Shown here one piece after another: positions 38,893 to 49,894 of a DNA stretch of 64,000 nucleotides (position 1 is its first letter; every line of letters starts with the position of its first letter). Source of the DNA: Trogon surrucura (Eukaryota > Chordata > Aves > Trogoniformes > Trogonidae); contig CM036618.1 in NCBI GenBank assembly GCA_020746105.1, positions 95,536,122 through 95,600,121 on the forward strand, in the 5' to 3' direction. Made by a program: the position numbers and the translations under genes. The notes under the pieces are model-generated. The model saw only the letters and a program-made list of their open reading frames with translations. It ran no database searches and was not told the origin of the DNA.

Positions 38893-41618
38893 TCCATTGG
38901 AGGATGTACAAGGGAATTGGGGTCCAGAGACAGGGAGTATGAAGTTGTCCAAAACCAGAATTATGTTGACAAAGGCTACACTAATCTGAAGAGAAATGTA
39001 AAATATTTGGATAACTTTCATAAAGTCAGCAGAGCAGGAAAACGGGATGATACCCAGTTATGGTACAGAAGGACACTGAATAATACCAAAAAGTGGAATG
39101 CTCAGACCTAAAGCAATGCTTTTTCTTACACTTTGTATTTAGAAGGTAAAATTTTCTACCTCAAGATACTGTGAAGACCTTGCACTTGGCAAGCTTCTGG
39201 GAAGGAATAGAGTGCCATGTACAAGGAACTCCTCACAGAGTTCCACTCAGATATAGAGTTCCATGTATCTATTTAGAATTACAATATTAGGATGTATATA
39301 TCCATAACATCCACAAACATTTTTACATATATATATTGGTTAACATGAATTTTGGAAAGATGTAAGGCTTCATCCCTCAGAAAATAAGCTAATCAATCAT
39401 GTGGTATGTGACAGCAGGAGAGTGGAGAAGCCTGAACTTCTCATTTAAAGAAATTCTATGCAAGTTCTTCATATAGTTATAAAGCTGCTTCCTAATGAGT
39501 AAAAAGATATCATTTTGATCAGAGTTTTTTTAAGTCCTCAAGGTCTAACTAAACTTCCTGATATAGAAATGTGAAATTACACCATTACCTTAGAAGAATA
39601 AAAACATTTAAAGAAAAGAACATTATATAACAAGTCAACTGTAACAGTGAAGAATAACCTGCATCTTTACCTGACCCCTCATTTATCATCATATTGGCAA
39701 GGCAAAAGTGCATGGACAGTGAAGATACGAAATCCCCATCAGTCCAATTATGGAAGGCTTTTCCAAATAACTGAAAATCAGTTCTGAAGAAGTCTTATGG
39801 AAAACTCCAATAGAATAAATAACAGAGCAACGTTTTTATAATCTTTTTGATCCATTTTATAATATTTAGTAGAAAAAAAAGATTTTTATTTAGACTGTCA
39901 CTAGAGAGAGTAAGAAAAAATCAATACAGAGAGTATAGAGTGGTAGACAAGTTTCGTATTTCCTCTAAGAGATATTGCACCTAGCCACAGATATTTTTAA
40001 CTGAGTTCATTTCAACCATCTTTGGTCCCATTTGAGTTGCAAAACCACACAGTACAGCTGCTAAACATGTACACAGAGTGATTTCCAAGTCCTAGGAACA
40101 AATATTTAGACAGGCAGAGGTGCTGACTCCAGCAAATGCCAAGCATCAAGTCATTCATCTATCAGTAACTGGTACACATCCGCAGAAGAAAGGTTAAAAA
40201 CATGTTGCTGGATATTGCATGAGAATGTATTACTTTTGGCACACCATCTCCTTCACAAGTGCAGTAAAGCGACACCAGCTGGTGTTGCCTATCCCCTATC
40301 AGCTCTGCATAGAAACGATGGACTTTTGCCCCATCGCATCACCAGCTCCCCTCACCCTCTAAAGCACACTGCAGTGTTTTTCAGCAAAGTTGCAAATTCC
40401 TTCCCCTTTCTTCCTCCCCAGGATAACATAAGGAGAATCCTTTCAAACCTCTTTTTAAATGAGTTACTTTTTTTCCTTTTTCAACTGAACAATCTTGTAA
40501 TGGAATAATCAGGGGCTGTATTTTGCATAACAATGGCCTCTCTCAATACGCAAAACACGAAAAAAAGATCAGTTGCCGGAAGCCTTCATCCCTGTGCGTT
40601 TAGTCAAACCCCAAACCAGTAAATCTCATAGTATTCACAATATCTGGCGGAGACTGATGTGTCAGCAGCAACTGACAAAACACATGAGACACCAGTAATG
40701 TGTAATTTGTCATTATTAGACCCAGCTTGATAGCATTCATGGTCAGTCCAAGAAACTTAAAACAAAATCCTTCATACAAAGGTGACAATCAAGGAAATCA
40801 GTCTCTCCCGCACTAAGTCAAGAATAAAAAGATGATTTAAATATGGACTCCTGTGAGAATATCAGTTTGGCATAAAGTGCTCAGCTCTGGAGAATAAAAA
40901 CCTATTTATTCACTGAGAATCATCACACCAAGAGAGACAGTTTCTCCAAAACTGCATTTACTTGACATGCCACTACAATAAACCGAAGAAAATATTTTCA
41001 GAACAGAGAAAAGCTCATTGTTTTTACCTTGAAAATGCTGTTAATAAAAAAAAAAAATGTAGTTACCAACTCTTGTCATGATAGTTAGTGTCTTACATCC
41101 CCCATCCTTAAGAAAAATAGCATAATGTAACATACTATGCAGGGTTATAAATAGAAATATCTCAAGTTTGAGATGTGCTTAGTTGTTACCACGATAGAAG
41201 TACCTGAAACAGAAATGTTCGTTTCTGCATTTCACACTTTGGGACACATTCATAACCCTGACACAAGTGTAGATCATCACCGTTGCTGGACTTGTTCCCA
41301 GAGAGCATTTTTTCAAGAAGTATTTCAGATAAAACCAGATGGTACCAACAAGTCACTCAACACAGCTAAATTCCTTCCTTTAAAAGTATTAATGTTTTTA
41401 CCGAGAGACATATATTTCCCTCCAAACACCACTACTCATTTTTGGGATGGTTTAGAGATGGAGAAAAAAAACCTATTTCTAATGTATTTTTGTCACCTTT
41501 ATACATCAGTAAATTACAATAGGGTTGTCACTGCTCGGTGACAAGAACCAACAAGTTACATAAACATCCCATTCCTGGGTTTTCTTCCCGATAGCAAATG
41601 ATATCTTACAGGTAGTAA

Positions 41619-41706
41619 GATATAATACAGTATAATAGTGAATAATACAGTATATACAGTGTATATATATATAAAATACAGTAGTATAATACAGTAGTAA
41701 TAGTGA
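41619..41706. repeat. AT-rich imperfect tandem repeat (TAATACAG-type)
   Basis: TATAATACAG recurs several times, mixed with TATATACAGTG, a TATATATATA run and AGTAGTAATAGTG. This is a degenerate minisatellite-like tract of about 85 bp. Confidence 0.8.
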
Positions 41707-44276
41707 AAATGCAAACACATTTCAGAGTCCAAGATGTCTGCAGAGAGTCATTTTATGCAGTGGAATGGCAAATGAAAGGTGCAGTAAGGGTGAGGAAGTT
41801 TGCCCAGAAGTGAAGAAATATCTCTACATCTGAATTACTGCCAAAACCCACCATCTCTTCTGAGCACACCAGTCACCTGCCTGTTTTAGGTCAAAGACAT
41901 AAGGCAACGAAGTGACAATAGGTCACCTGCAAAGAACAGTTCCTAATTACTAAGTTACAAGCTTGCAGGCTGATGCTGAGTGTGATTAAGACAAACTCCT
42001 AATTTACACTTCCACGGCTAGCAGATGCATATGTTGGCCACATGGATGCCTGAATCTACAAAGCAATGTTGAATTTATTCACAAGGAACTCTAAAGAACA
42101 GAAGGGAAGAGATGGGAAATAGTCTTCTGTTTACACAGTAAGCAATACAAGGCTTCGAACATGACAGCTGAGATATCTTTTTTTTAAAATAAATAGCTGA
42201 CATAGTTAATGATAAGAACAATAAAGTTGAGGATACTGTGAATATACAATTTTGTATTGCATGAGATCTTTTAAGTAAGGTGCTGATTTAAAAGTATTCC
42301 AATATCTACAAAAAAGTTTGTTCATCCCCTTTCCTCATGAATTCTTGGTTCATCTGCAGATTCCTACCTGCAATTCACAGTTTACTTTTCACTTCAATCT
42401 CTTGTTAATCACTCAGGCAACAGAGCTACCAAATATCCAACAAGTGAAGTGAAATATCTAGCAGGCAAAAGAAGTCCAAAAATATTCATCCAAAGGCTTC
42501 TGTAGATGAGCATCTACATGTAGGTTATCTGTCAATACACTGACACAGAACCAGTGGCGTATTGCGAACTTTTAAGTAAAAACATGAATTTCCCTGCAAC
42601 AAATATGATTTAAAACTAACAGTTCAGTGAATTGTGCTCCACAATGCAATGGTAGATGTACTAAATAACTAATCTTGTCTCTTCATTTAATCCTCCTAAA
42701 GCATTTTCCTCAATTTCCTATGGTCATCGTTTCAAAGATGAGAGTGAAAAATTTTCCCATGTTGAAAACTGAACAATTTACCCATAACTGTGACCTACTT
42801 GAAAAAGTTTAACAAGTATGGTGTGCTACTCTTTAAGCATTATGTTTTAATTCTGTGTCTAGCTATACAAAATAGAAATCACACACAGCTACTCGACTGC
42901 TAGTTACCCTCAGGATTACATTTCAAGGTCTTACTGTGAAGGTTGTAAGGGACTGGGAAGTAGAATTTCCCAGTTCTATTCCTGACTATCAGCATTTCAC
43001 TCTATAACCTTGTGAAATTTTCCTAATCTTCGCAAACCTTACCTCTGCTCCTGAAAATGAGTACAATAAGAGAGAGAAAAAAAGTTCTACTGTAAATTCG
43101 TAAAACAAAAAAATGCAGTGCAACTAGTCCAAAAGGTTCTGACTCACACTATGATTCAGTTGAAAGGAGAAGTTTTTTAGCCTGATGAAATAAGGTATTG
43201 CCAGGTGTGGAGTAGGGTTGTTGAAGAACCAGAGTGCATGCTTAGACCACGCCTGTCACCAGAGGTTCCTGTTCTCTAGTCCAGCTTCAACCTAGAGCCA
43301 GTTTACGTCTTACAGGGACACAGACTTTGCAGGTACTACCACTTGTCCATGTTTTAAGGTCTCTTCAGCTGAATCAACACCACAAGTTTTCTAATGAGAG
43401 AGGCAGCCTTGGCTTCCACTGAGAACAAAACCATGGAAGAAGTATTCCCCTTGAAACAAAAGGATTAGGTGCTCAATACCTTGGAAGCAAGAATAACAGA
43501 AAGTAAAACAAGTTTAAACTGTTTACTTGGCAGGGGCAGCTGGGAGGAGTTTCAATCTTCTGAGCCCAAATCATTTTGATGTGGATTATGTGAACTTGTA
43601 GTAAGTGCTCAGAAGCTTGGGGTGAAGGAGTCTAGGAGGCAGTCTGATGCAAAAGCATGGCTAGAGAAGGTGTTTCTGTGGAACGGAAAATGGATCTGTA
43701 CCCCGCAATAAGCTGGAGAAAAGAGTTTGGCACTAAGAAATAGGGTGATAAATTCTGTTCTTTCACTTTGTCCTTGATAAAGTCTGAGTACAATGCATTA
43801 AAAAAGGAAGCAGCAACTTCGTTCCCCTTTAAGCTCTTTTATTGCTTGATCCATCCATGTTCCGACTAAATACTCTTTGAACAATTAGTTAGTACAATAG
43901 CTTCATCTAAATAAATATTTTCATTTTTCAGACAGAAAAGGAAAAATATTGCCACCAGAAGATTTGTAAGCTGTTTTGTTAGCAGCAGCCATTGAGAACG
44001 CAGTAGAAAATGTGGCAAGAAACTATTTTCCCCTTCCAAGGCTCATGTAACCTAAAAAGAAAAAAAACCCCAAACACACAACTCCAATACTGTTCTAATA
44101 AACCATATGACAGAAATGCAACTACCCTTTAGCCAATGGAGCAGCATTATAGTATGAAGTCTGCAAGCATTGCACATGTAGTACCTTTCCCAGTTTTGCC
44201 TTCTACTATCTTCATAGAATCATAGAATTATCAGGATTGGAAGGGACCTTAAAGATCATCTAGTTCCAGTCCCCAA

Positions 44277-44300
44277 CCCCCCCCCCCGCCCCCCCCCCCC
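44277..44300. repeat. C11-G-C12 tract
   Basis: This near-homopolymeric C tract lies where CR1 3' UTRs usually have a short CCCC or CCCTGCCATGGG segment. It is an expansion inside the element. The G-rich complementary strand could fold as a G-quadruplex. Length is likely variable or error-prone in assembly. Confidence 0.9.
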
Positions 44301-44323
44301 ACCATGGGCAGGGACATCTCCCA

Positions 44324-45303
44324 CTAGATCAGGCTGCTCAGAGCCCCATCCAGCCTGGCCTTAAAAACTTCCAGGGATGGGGCTTCCACCACCTCTCTGG
44401 GCAACCTGTGCCAGTGTCTCACCACCCTCATGGTGAAAAACTTCTTCCTAACGTCCAATCTAAACCGATCCATCTCTAGCTTCAGTCCATTCCCTCTAGT
44501 CCTATCACTACCCGACATCCTAAAAAGCCCCTCACCAGCTTTTTTGTAGACCCCCTTAAGATACTAGAAGGTGACAATAAGGTCTCCTCAGAGCCTTCTT
44601 TCTGCAGACTGAACAACCCCAACTCTCTCAGTCTGTCTTCATAAGAGAGGTGCTCCAGCCCTCTGATCATCCTCGTGACCCTTCTCTGGACATGTTCCAG
44701 CACATCCATATCTTTCTTGTGCTCCAGAACTGGACACAGTACTCCGGGTGCAGTCTCTCAAGAGTGGAGTAGGGGGGAAGAATCACCTCCCTCGACCTGC
44801 TGACCACAGACCTCTTGATGCAGCCCAGAATACGATTGGCTTTCTGGGCTGCAAGTTCACACTCACGCCTCATGTTGAGCTTCTTGTCCACCAAGTTCTT
44901 TTCTTCAGGGCTGCTCTCAAGCCAGTCGCTGCCCAGCCTATATCGGTGCTTGGGATTGCTCTGACCCAGATGGAGGACCTTGCACTTGGTCTTGTTGAAC
45001 ATCATGAGGTTGGCTTGGGCCCACCTCTCTAGCCTGTCAAGGTCCCTCTTGATGGCATCCCTACCCTCCAGCGTGTCAGCCTCCCCACACAGCTTGGTGT
45101 CATCAGCAAACTTGCTGAGCATGTGCTCAATGCCACTATCCATGTCACTGATGAAGATGTTAAATAAGACTGGTCCCAGTACTGATCCTTGAGGGACTCC
45201 ACTTGTCGCTGGCTTCCACTTGGACATGGACCCATTGACAGCCACTCTTTGAGTGCAGCCATCAAGCCAGTTCTTTATCCACTGAATCGTCCATCCATCA
45301 AAT
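44324..45303 (-). pseudogene. CR1 ORF2 C-terminal half, broken by frameshifts
   Basis: This is the remnant of CR1 reverse transcriptase on the minus strand. The 244-codon frame at 44667-45401 is CR1 from about residue 34 on. It shows WIKNWLDG, then [17 protein letters not shown], then the catalytic FADDTKL motif (45099-45110), then DLDRLERWA and KCKVLHLGQ. The C-terminal part continues in two other frames: 44482-44709 ([21 protein letters not shown]) and 44324-44518 ([33 protein letters not shown]). The reading frame has therefore shifted at least twice. The endonuclease domain and RT motif A are missing through 5' truncation. It is inactive, and the frame before residue 34 is flanking DNA. 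Confidence 0.92.
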
Positions 45304-45785
45304 AAGAACTTTTGATCCTTAGGAATAATAGTTACACATTTTCTCAGAACAAGAAAAATAGTATTACCTTTATAAATACTTCTGTGCTGAAGTTCACACA
45401 TATTTTCTTACAACATTGAAAATTTCAGTTTCAACTATCAACAGCTTCTGCCTGTTTACCATGCCCTTTCATACATGCTACAGTTTTCTGGCTGAATTTG
45501 GGGGAGGCAGGGAAGACTATGGCATAAATTAGTCTCTCAGCTATAAGGCCAATGCTTTGTTCTTACTTATGTGAACAGTGGCAGCAATAAGAATATGGAC
45601 ACCTGCCAGAACTCCTCAGCAGGGATTTTTCAAAGAGGACAACGAAAAGGAGGAGAGACAAAAGCAAATTCCTGTCAACATTTAAGAGTCAGAGAGCAGA
45701 TGTTCTCTTATTGCTAGATACCAGCAGGGTCAGCTCATCAATCTCTCCTCAAATCCTGAGCTGTAGGGCTTTAACTGAAAAATTT
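45304..45785. other. Spacer between two CR1 copies, nothing recognised
   Basis: These 480 bp of unique-looking AT-rich DNA separate two minus-strand CR1 fragments. There is no coding signal. Confidence 0.5.
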
Positions 45786-46032
45786 AGAATCATAGAATGG
45801 CCTAGGCTTGAAGGGACCTTAGAGGTCATCTAATCCAACCTCCCTGTCATGGGCAGGGACGCCTCTCAACTAGATCAGGCTACTCAAGGCTCTGTCCAAC
45901 CTGGCCTTGAACACCTCCAGGGAGGGGGCAGCCACAACATCTCTGGGCAATTTATTCCAAAGTCTTGCCACCCTCGTACTGAAGAATTTCTTCCTAAGAT
46001 CTAGCCTAAATCTATTCTCCATCTAAATCTAT
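45786..46032 (-). mobile_element. CR1 LINE 3'-end fragment (about 0.25 kb)
   Basis: On the plus strand it begins AGAATCATAGAATGGCCTAGG, followed by CTTGAAGGGACCTTAGAGGTC and CTGGCCTTGAACACCTCCAGG. It ends near the ORF2 C-terminal block (AAGAATTTCTTCCTAAGATC). It covers the 3' UTR and the last ~60 codons of ORF2. It differs from the neighbouring copy at 44212-45303 at many positions, so it is a separate insertion. The terminal 46005-46032 segment contains a small duplication of CTAAATCTATT. Confidence 0.92.
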
Positions 46033-47805
46033 TTAGCAAAGAGTAAAAATATTTTTCAGTAATGTTTGAGCTTCCATCTGTGATATCTGGTATTTCACAC
46101 CAGTCCAGCCTTATAATTTCCTTTGCCATAACCCATTCCTGGGGGCTTAGTAGTTCCATGCTCCTTGTAGACAATTTTATTCATGAGGAAAATAAAGCAT
46201 TTCCAGATCTGAACATTAGTTTCTCTTGACCATTTCACTTACATACATTTGGCGACACAAAGGTTTAGAAAGAAGTTATTTCTTCAAAGGAGGCTGAGTA
46301 CAGGTACTCAGGTGGTCTCTAACCCTCCAGCACCACTTAGAAATCAAGGGGACTGACACAGCACAGGAACTGTAGGCAGTGCAAGGGGTAAGCAAGCACA
46401 AGAAAAGGAAATGGATGGTTCTTCTAGTGCAGTAAACTGTCTTCCCTGCAAAAGCTAAGGAGAAAGAGGTGGCTTTAGGTCACCTTTCAATTCCTCAGTC
46501 TTTGACTAGCACAGGAATGGGCAGTTTTCCAAAGCAGATTAAAGGAGCTATACATAACCCTCTGCTAAATTTTTGCTTGGGTTCAGCAGTCATGGAAGTA
46601 ATTGCTGACTACACTCCAAATATGAGCCAAAAAACCTCTGATCTGGATCCAAGTTTCCCTGAAGCTTAAAGGTGCTTAGATCCAGCTTTCTGGGTCACAT
46701 CCAATTCTAAACTCCTTTGTTTATCTTCTATAGGCTATTAAGACTCTGTTAGATGAGGAATTTAGAACAGCAAGTAGCAGCACAGCCTTCCCTGGAGTAC
46801 TGTGTGTGATGGCCATGCCATTCAAATAAGATATCTCTTAAATAGAAGAGACTCAGAATAATCATAAAAATGAGCAATTGCTTAGGAAAAAAAAGCTACC
46901 ATTCCCCTTCCCCCTAAAAAAATAAACAACACACAACAAAAAAACCAAAGCAACCACCACACAACAGAAAACACCTGGACTGAGAAATAAACTAGTGAAA
47001 AAAGGAAAGAATTTATAGAATAGTGAACAGCCGGAAGAAACAGGGCTGGGAGCATCCAGTCGCCCTGTCTCACAGGATGAGAACAAAGGGAGCTGAAAGG
47101 TGGAAAAGGAGAAAGGAACGTCACTCACACAGTGTGAAATCAGGCTGGGAAACTCATTGCCAACATGCCAAGATTCAGCCTGGATTCACAAAGGGGGAAT
47201 TATGCATAGCAAAAATATCCAAAATTAACATCTACTTTTTAAAGGAGGTATGTAGAAGGAAAAAAAGGAAATTGCAAAGGGTAAAATCTGTTTCTTTCAG
47301 GCTTAAGTTGGTTTCTGAAATTTCAGGAGACTAAAAAGTGCAAGATTATCTCACATCTCCATGGTTTCTGAAAACTCTCCCCAAATTCCCAATGCTGCCC
47401 AGCATCAGAGAGGATACACTGAAATACCTGGATGTCACACATCACTTACTGAAATGCAGCAACTGAACAGAGAAACAAAAAATATCTTTCAACATGAGTT
47501 TAGAAGCTTCTGGAGTGTTGCAATATAAGCAATATTTTATTCAACTGCAGGGTCTTCCTCACTTGTTTGCACCTGAATGTTATTTTCTTTTACACTGAGA
47601 TCTGTGTGGAACAGTTTATGCAGCCATGGAAAAATGGTTGGCAGATTAATGTGCCTGGAAAGCTCTGTACACAGCTGCCTGAGACTGAACAGTCACACCA
47701 CGGGCAGTAATTAGAAACCATGAGTGAAATGGAAGCAGAGCCTTTCCAGCCAACGCTCCCCAGCCAAAGGCACAGACACTGCCAAATCCCCCTGACAGGG
47801 GAAGC
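46033..47805. other. No gene or repeat recognised
   Basis: AT-rich unique-looking DNA. Open frames are at most about 100 codons (47023-47334) and unremarkable. Confidence 0.5.
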
Positions 47806-47810
47806 CCTTT
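47806..47810. repeat. Left target-site duplication (CCTTT) of LTR
   Basis: CCTTT directly precedes the LTR terminus TGTCACAG. It matches CCTTT at 49890-49894 exactly. Confidence 0.85.
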
Positions 47811-47994
47811 TGTCACAGTTTAACCGCAGCCAGCAACTAAGCACCACGCTGCAGCTCCCTCACTCCTCCCTCCCAGTGGGATGAGGAGGAGAATCAAAAG
47901 AAAAAATAAAACTCATAGGTTGAGATAAGAACAGTTTAATAACTAAATATAATAACAACAACAATACAGAAGAATATAACAAAAAGAGAGAGAT

Positions 47995-49516
47995 CATATA
48001 CTCATAGAACAGTTTTACCAGGAAAAGATGTCTAAGATCATCAAATCCAACCTCTTCTTAGCCCTATGAACACCACTAAACCATGTCCTTCAAGGCAACA
48101 TCTAACCATCTCTTAAACACCTCCAGGGATGGTGACCCAACCACCTCCCTGGGAAGCCTGTTCCAATGCCTGACAACCCTTTCAGTAAAGAAATTCTTCC
48201 TAATATCCAACCTGAACCTTCCCTGGTGCAACTTAAGGCCATTTACCCTCTTCCCATCACTCACCACTAGGAAGAATAGACCAACCTCCATCTCCCTTCA
48301 GGCAGTTGCAGAGAGAGATAAGGTCTCCCCTCAATCTCCTCTTCTCCAGGTTAAACAGCCCCAGATTTCTCAGATGTTCCTCATACGACATATGTTCCGA
48401 ATCCTTTACCAGCTTGGTATCCCATCTCTGTACCCTCTCCAGGACCTCAGTGTTCCACTTGTGGTGAGGGGCCCAAAACTGGACACAGTACTCAAGGTGG
48501 GGCCTCACCAAAGCCAAGTACAGGGGCACGATCACCTCCCTGCTTCTGCTGGCCACACCATTCCTGATACAAGCCAGGATATCATTGGCCTTCTTGGCCA
48601 CCTGGGCACACTGCTTGCTCATGTTCAGCCGTCTGTCCACCAACACCCTCAGGTCCTTCTCTGCCTGGCATCTCTCCAGTCACTCCTTCCCAAGCCTGTG
48701 GCACTGCTGGGGTTGTTGTGGCCGAAGTGCAGGACCTGACATTTGGCCTTATTGAAACTCGTGTGATTGGCCTTGGTTCAGTGATTCAGCCTGTCTAGAT
48801 CCCTCTGTAGAGCCTCCCTACCCTCACACAGATCAACACTTCCACTTCCACACTTGGTGTCATCTGCAAACTTACTAAGGGTGCACTCTGTCCCCTCATC
48901 CAAATTACTGATAAAAATGTTAAACAGAAGTACTGAGCCCTGGGGGACACCACTCATGACTGACTGTCAACTGGTTTTAACTCTGTTGTCCACAACTATT
49001 TGGACTTGGCCATCTGACCTGTTTTTTACCCAGCAAAGCCAAGAGCAGTCAATTTCTCTAGGAGAATGCTGTGGGCAACAGCGTCAAATGCCTTACTGAA
49101 GTCAAGGTAGACAACATCCACAGCCTTTCCTTCATCCAACCAGTGGGCCACCCTGTCATAGGAGGAGATCAAGTTTGTTAAACAGGACCTGCCCTTCACA
49201 AACCCATGCTGACTGGGTCTGATCACCTGCATGTGTTGCATAATGGAACACAGGATGATCTGTTCCATCAGCTTTCCTGGAACTGAAGTCAAGCTAAGAA
49301 GTCTGTACTTTCCTGGGTCATCCTTCTGTGCCTTCTTATAGATGGGTGTTATATTGGCTGACTTACAGTCAGCTGGACCTCCCCAATCAGCCAGGACTGC
49401 TAATAAATGATGGACAATGGTTTGGTGAGCATCCCTGACAGCTCCCTCAGTACTCTAGGATGTACTCCATCGGGCCCCATAGATCTGGGGACATGGATGT
49501 GGAGCCGCATGCCCTC
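47995..49516 (-). mobile_element. CR1 LINE nested inside the LTR (about 1.52 kb)
   Basis: The 3' end on the plus strand is CATATACTCATAGAACAG, followed by the worn CR1 3' UTR (AAGATCATCAAATCCAACC). The element extends through ORF2 to a 5' truncation near 49516, just upstream of a SMGPDGVHPRVLREL coding block. It interrupts the LTR. GAGAT occurs on both sides (47990-47994 and 49517-49521), which looks like a short target duplication and defines the edges. CR1 insertions often lack clear duplications, so this assignment is tentative by a few bases. It lies in the same orientation as the host LTR and must be younger than it. Confidence 0.93.
48076..49495 (-). pseudogene. Broken CR1 ORF2 (most of the reverse transcriptase)
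   Basis: This is the longest RT remnant in the window, read on the minus strand. In order it has SMGPDGVHPRVLREL (frame 49400-49597), then LMEQII and QHGFVKGRSCLTNL. Next come the motif A block VYLDFSKAFD at 49083-49112 (frame 49026-49292), the catalytic FADD motif at 48859-48870, [17 protein letters not shown], and the C-terminal [12 protein letters not shown] and [10 protein letters not shown] (frame 48076-48291). These parts lie in several frames, so multiple indels or stops separate them. The endonuclease half is absent. No functional protein is possible. Confidence 0.92.
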
Positions 49517-49618
49517 GAGATAAAACCCAAGGAAAAACAATTGATGCACAATGCAATTGTTCACCAACCACTGACTGGTGCCCAAGAAGCAATCCATCCC
49601 TCCTGGCCATTTCCCCCA

Positions 49619-49626
49619 TTTATATA
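49619..49626 (-). promoter_or_regulatory. LTR TATA box
   Basis: TATATAAA on the minus strand sits in the right part of the split LTR. It follows the GAAACTCATTCTCAG block that precedes the TATA box in related avian LTRs. The nested CR1 now lies downstream, between this box and the poly-A signal. Confidence 0.6.
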
Positions 49627-49889
49627 CTGAGAATGAGTTTCAACATAGGGAATATCCCTTCAGCTAATTTAGGTCAGCTGTTCTGGCCATGATCGCTCCC
49701 AGCTTCTTGTGCACCTGCTTGTTGGCAGAGCCCGGGAAACTGGAAGACCCTTAATTAAGGATAAGCACTACTTAGTAATAACTAAAAAAACACAAGGTTA
49801 TTAGCATTATTCACACACTAAATCCAAACCAATGCACTATATCAGCTACTAGGAAGAAAATCAACTCTATCCCAGACGAAACCAGGACA

Positions 49890-49894
49890 CCTTT
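49890..49894. repeat. Right target-site duplication (CCTTT) of LTR
   Basis: CCTTT directly follows the LTR terminus AGGACA. It pairs exactly with 47806-47810. Confidence 0.85.

Larger units (their letters stand above)
32695..44211. other. Long stretch without a recognisable gene
   Basis: This is 11.5 kb of AT-rich unique-looking DNA. The largest open frames (37078-37536, 152 codons; 41173-41541, 122 codons) have low-complexity or unremarkable composition and match no family I know. It contains simple repeats at 33208, 35920, 38855 and 41619. No LTR or CR1 ends were seen. Confidence 0.45.
44212..45303 (-). mobile_element. CR1 LINE, 5'-truncated (about 1.09 kb)
   Basis: On the plus strand it starts with the CR1 tail TCATAGAATCATAGAATTA, then GGAAGGGACCTTAAAGATCATC. 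It runs back through the 3' UTR and ORF2 to a truncation near 45303, where the protein begins FDGWTIQW. The coding part is the best preserved of the CR1 copies here. A C11-G-C12 tract (44277-44300) has grown within the 3' UTR. It is one of three minus-strand CR1 copies within about 5.3 kb. Confidence 0.95.
47811..49889 (-). mobile_element. Solo LTR (about 552 bp) split by a nested CR1
   Basis: The plus strand begins TGTCACAGTTTAACCGCAGCC and ends CGAAACCAGGACA, both conserved termini of a common avian ERV LTR. Read on the minus strand it starts TGTCCTGGTTTCGTCTGGG and GATAGAGTTGATTTTCTTC. It then has a TATATAAA box (49619-49626), an ATTAAA poly-A signal (47935-47940) and TGGTGCTTAGTTGCTGGC before the 3' end. 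Perfect 5-bp duplications (CCTTT) flank it, so the full LTR is present. A CR1 occupies 47995-49516 between two GAGAT copies. Subtracting the CR1 and one GAGAT leaves 552 bp. It is related to the LTR at 18900-19299. No retroviral coding sequence is attached. Confidence 0.92.
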
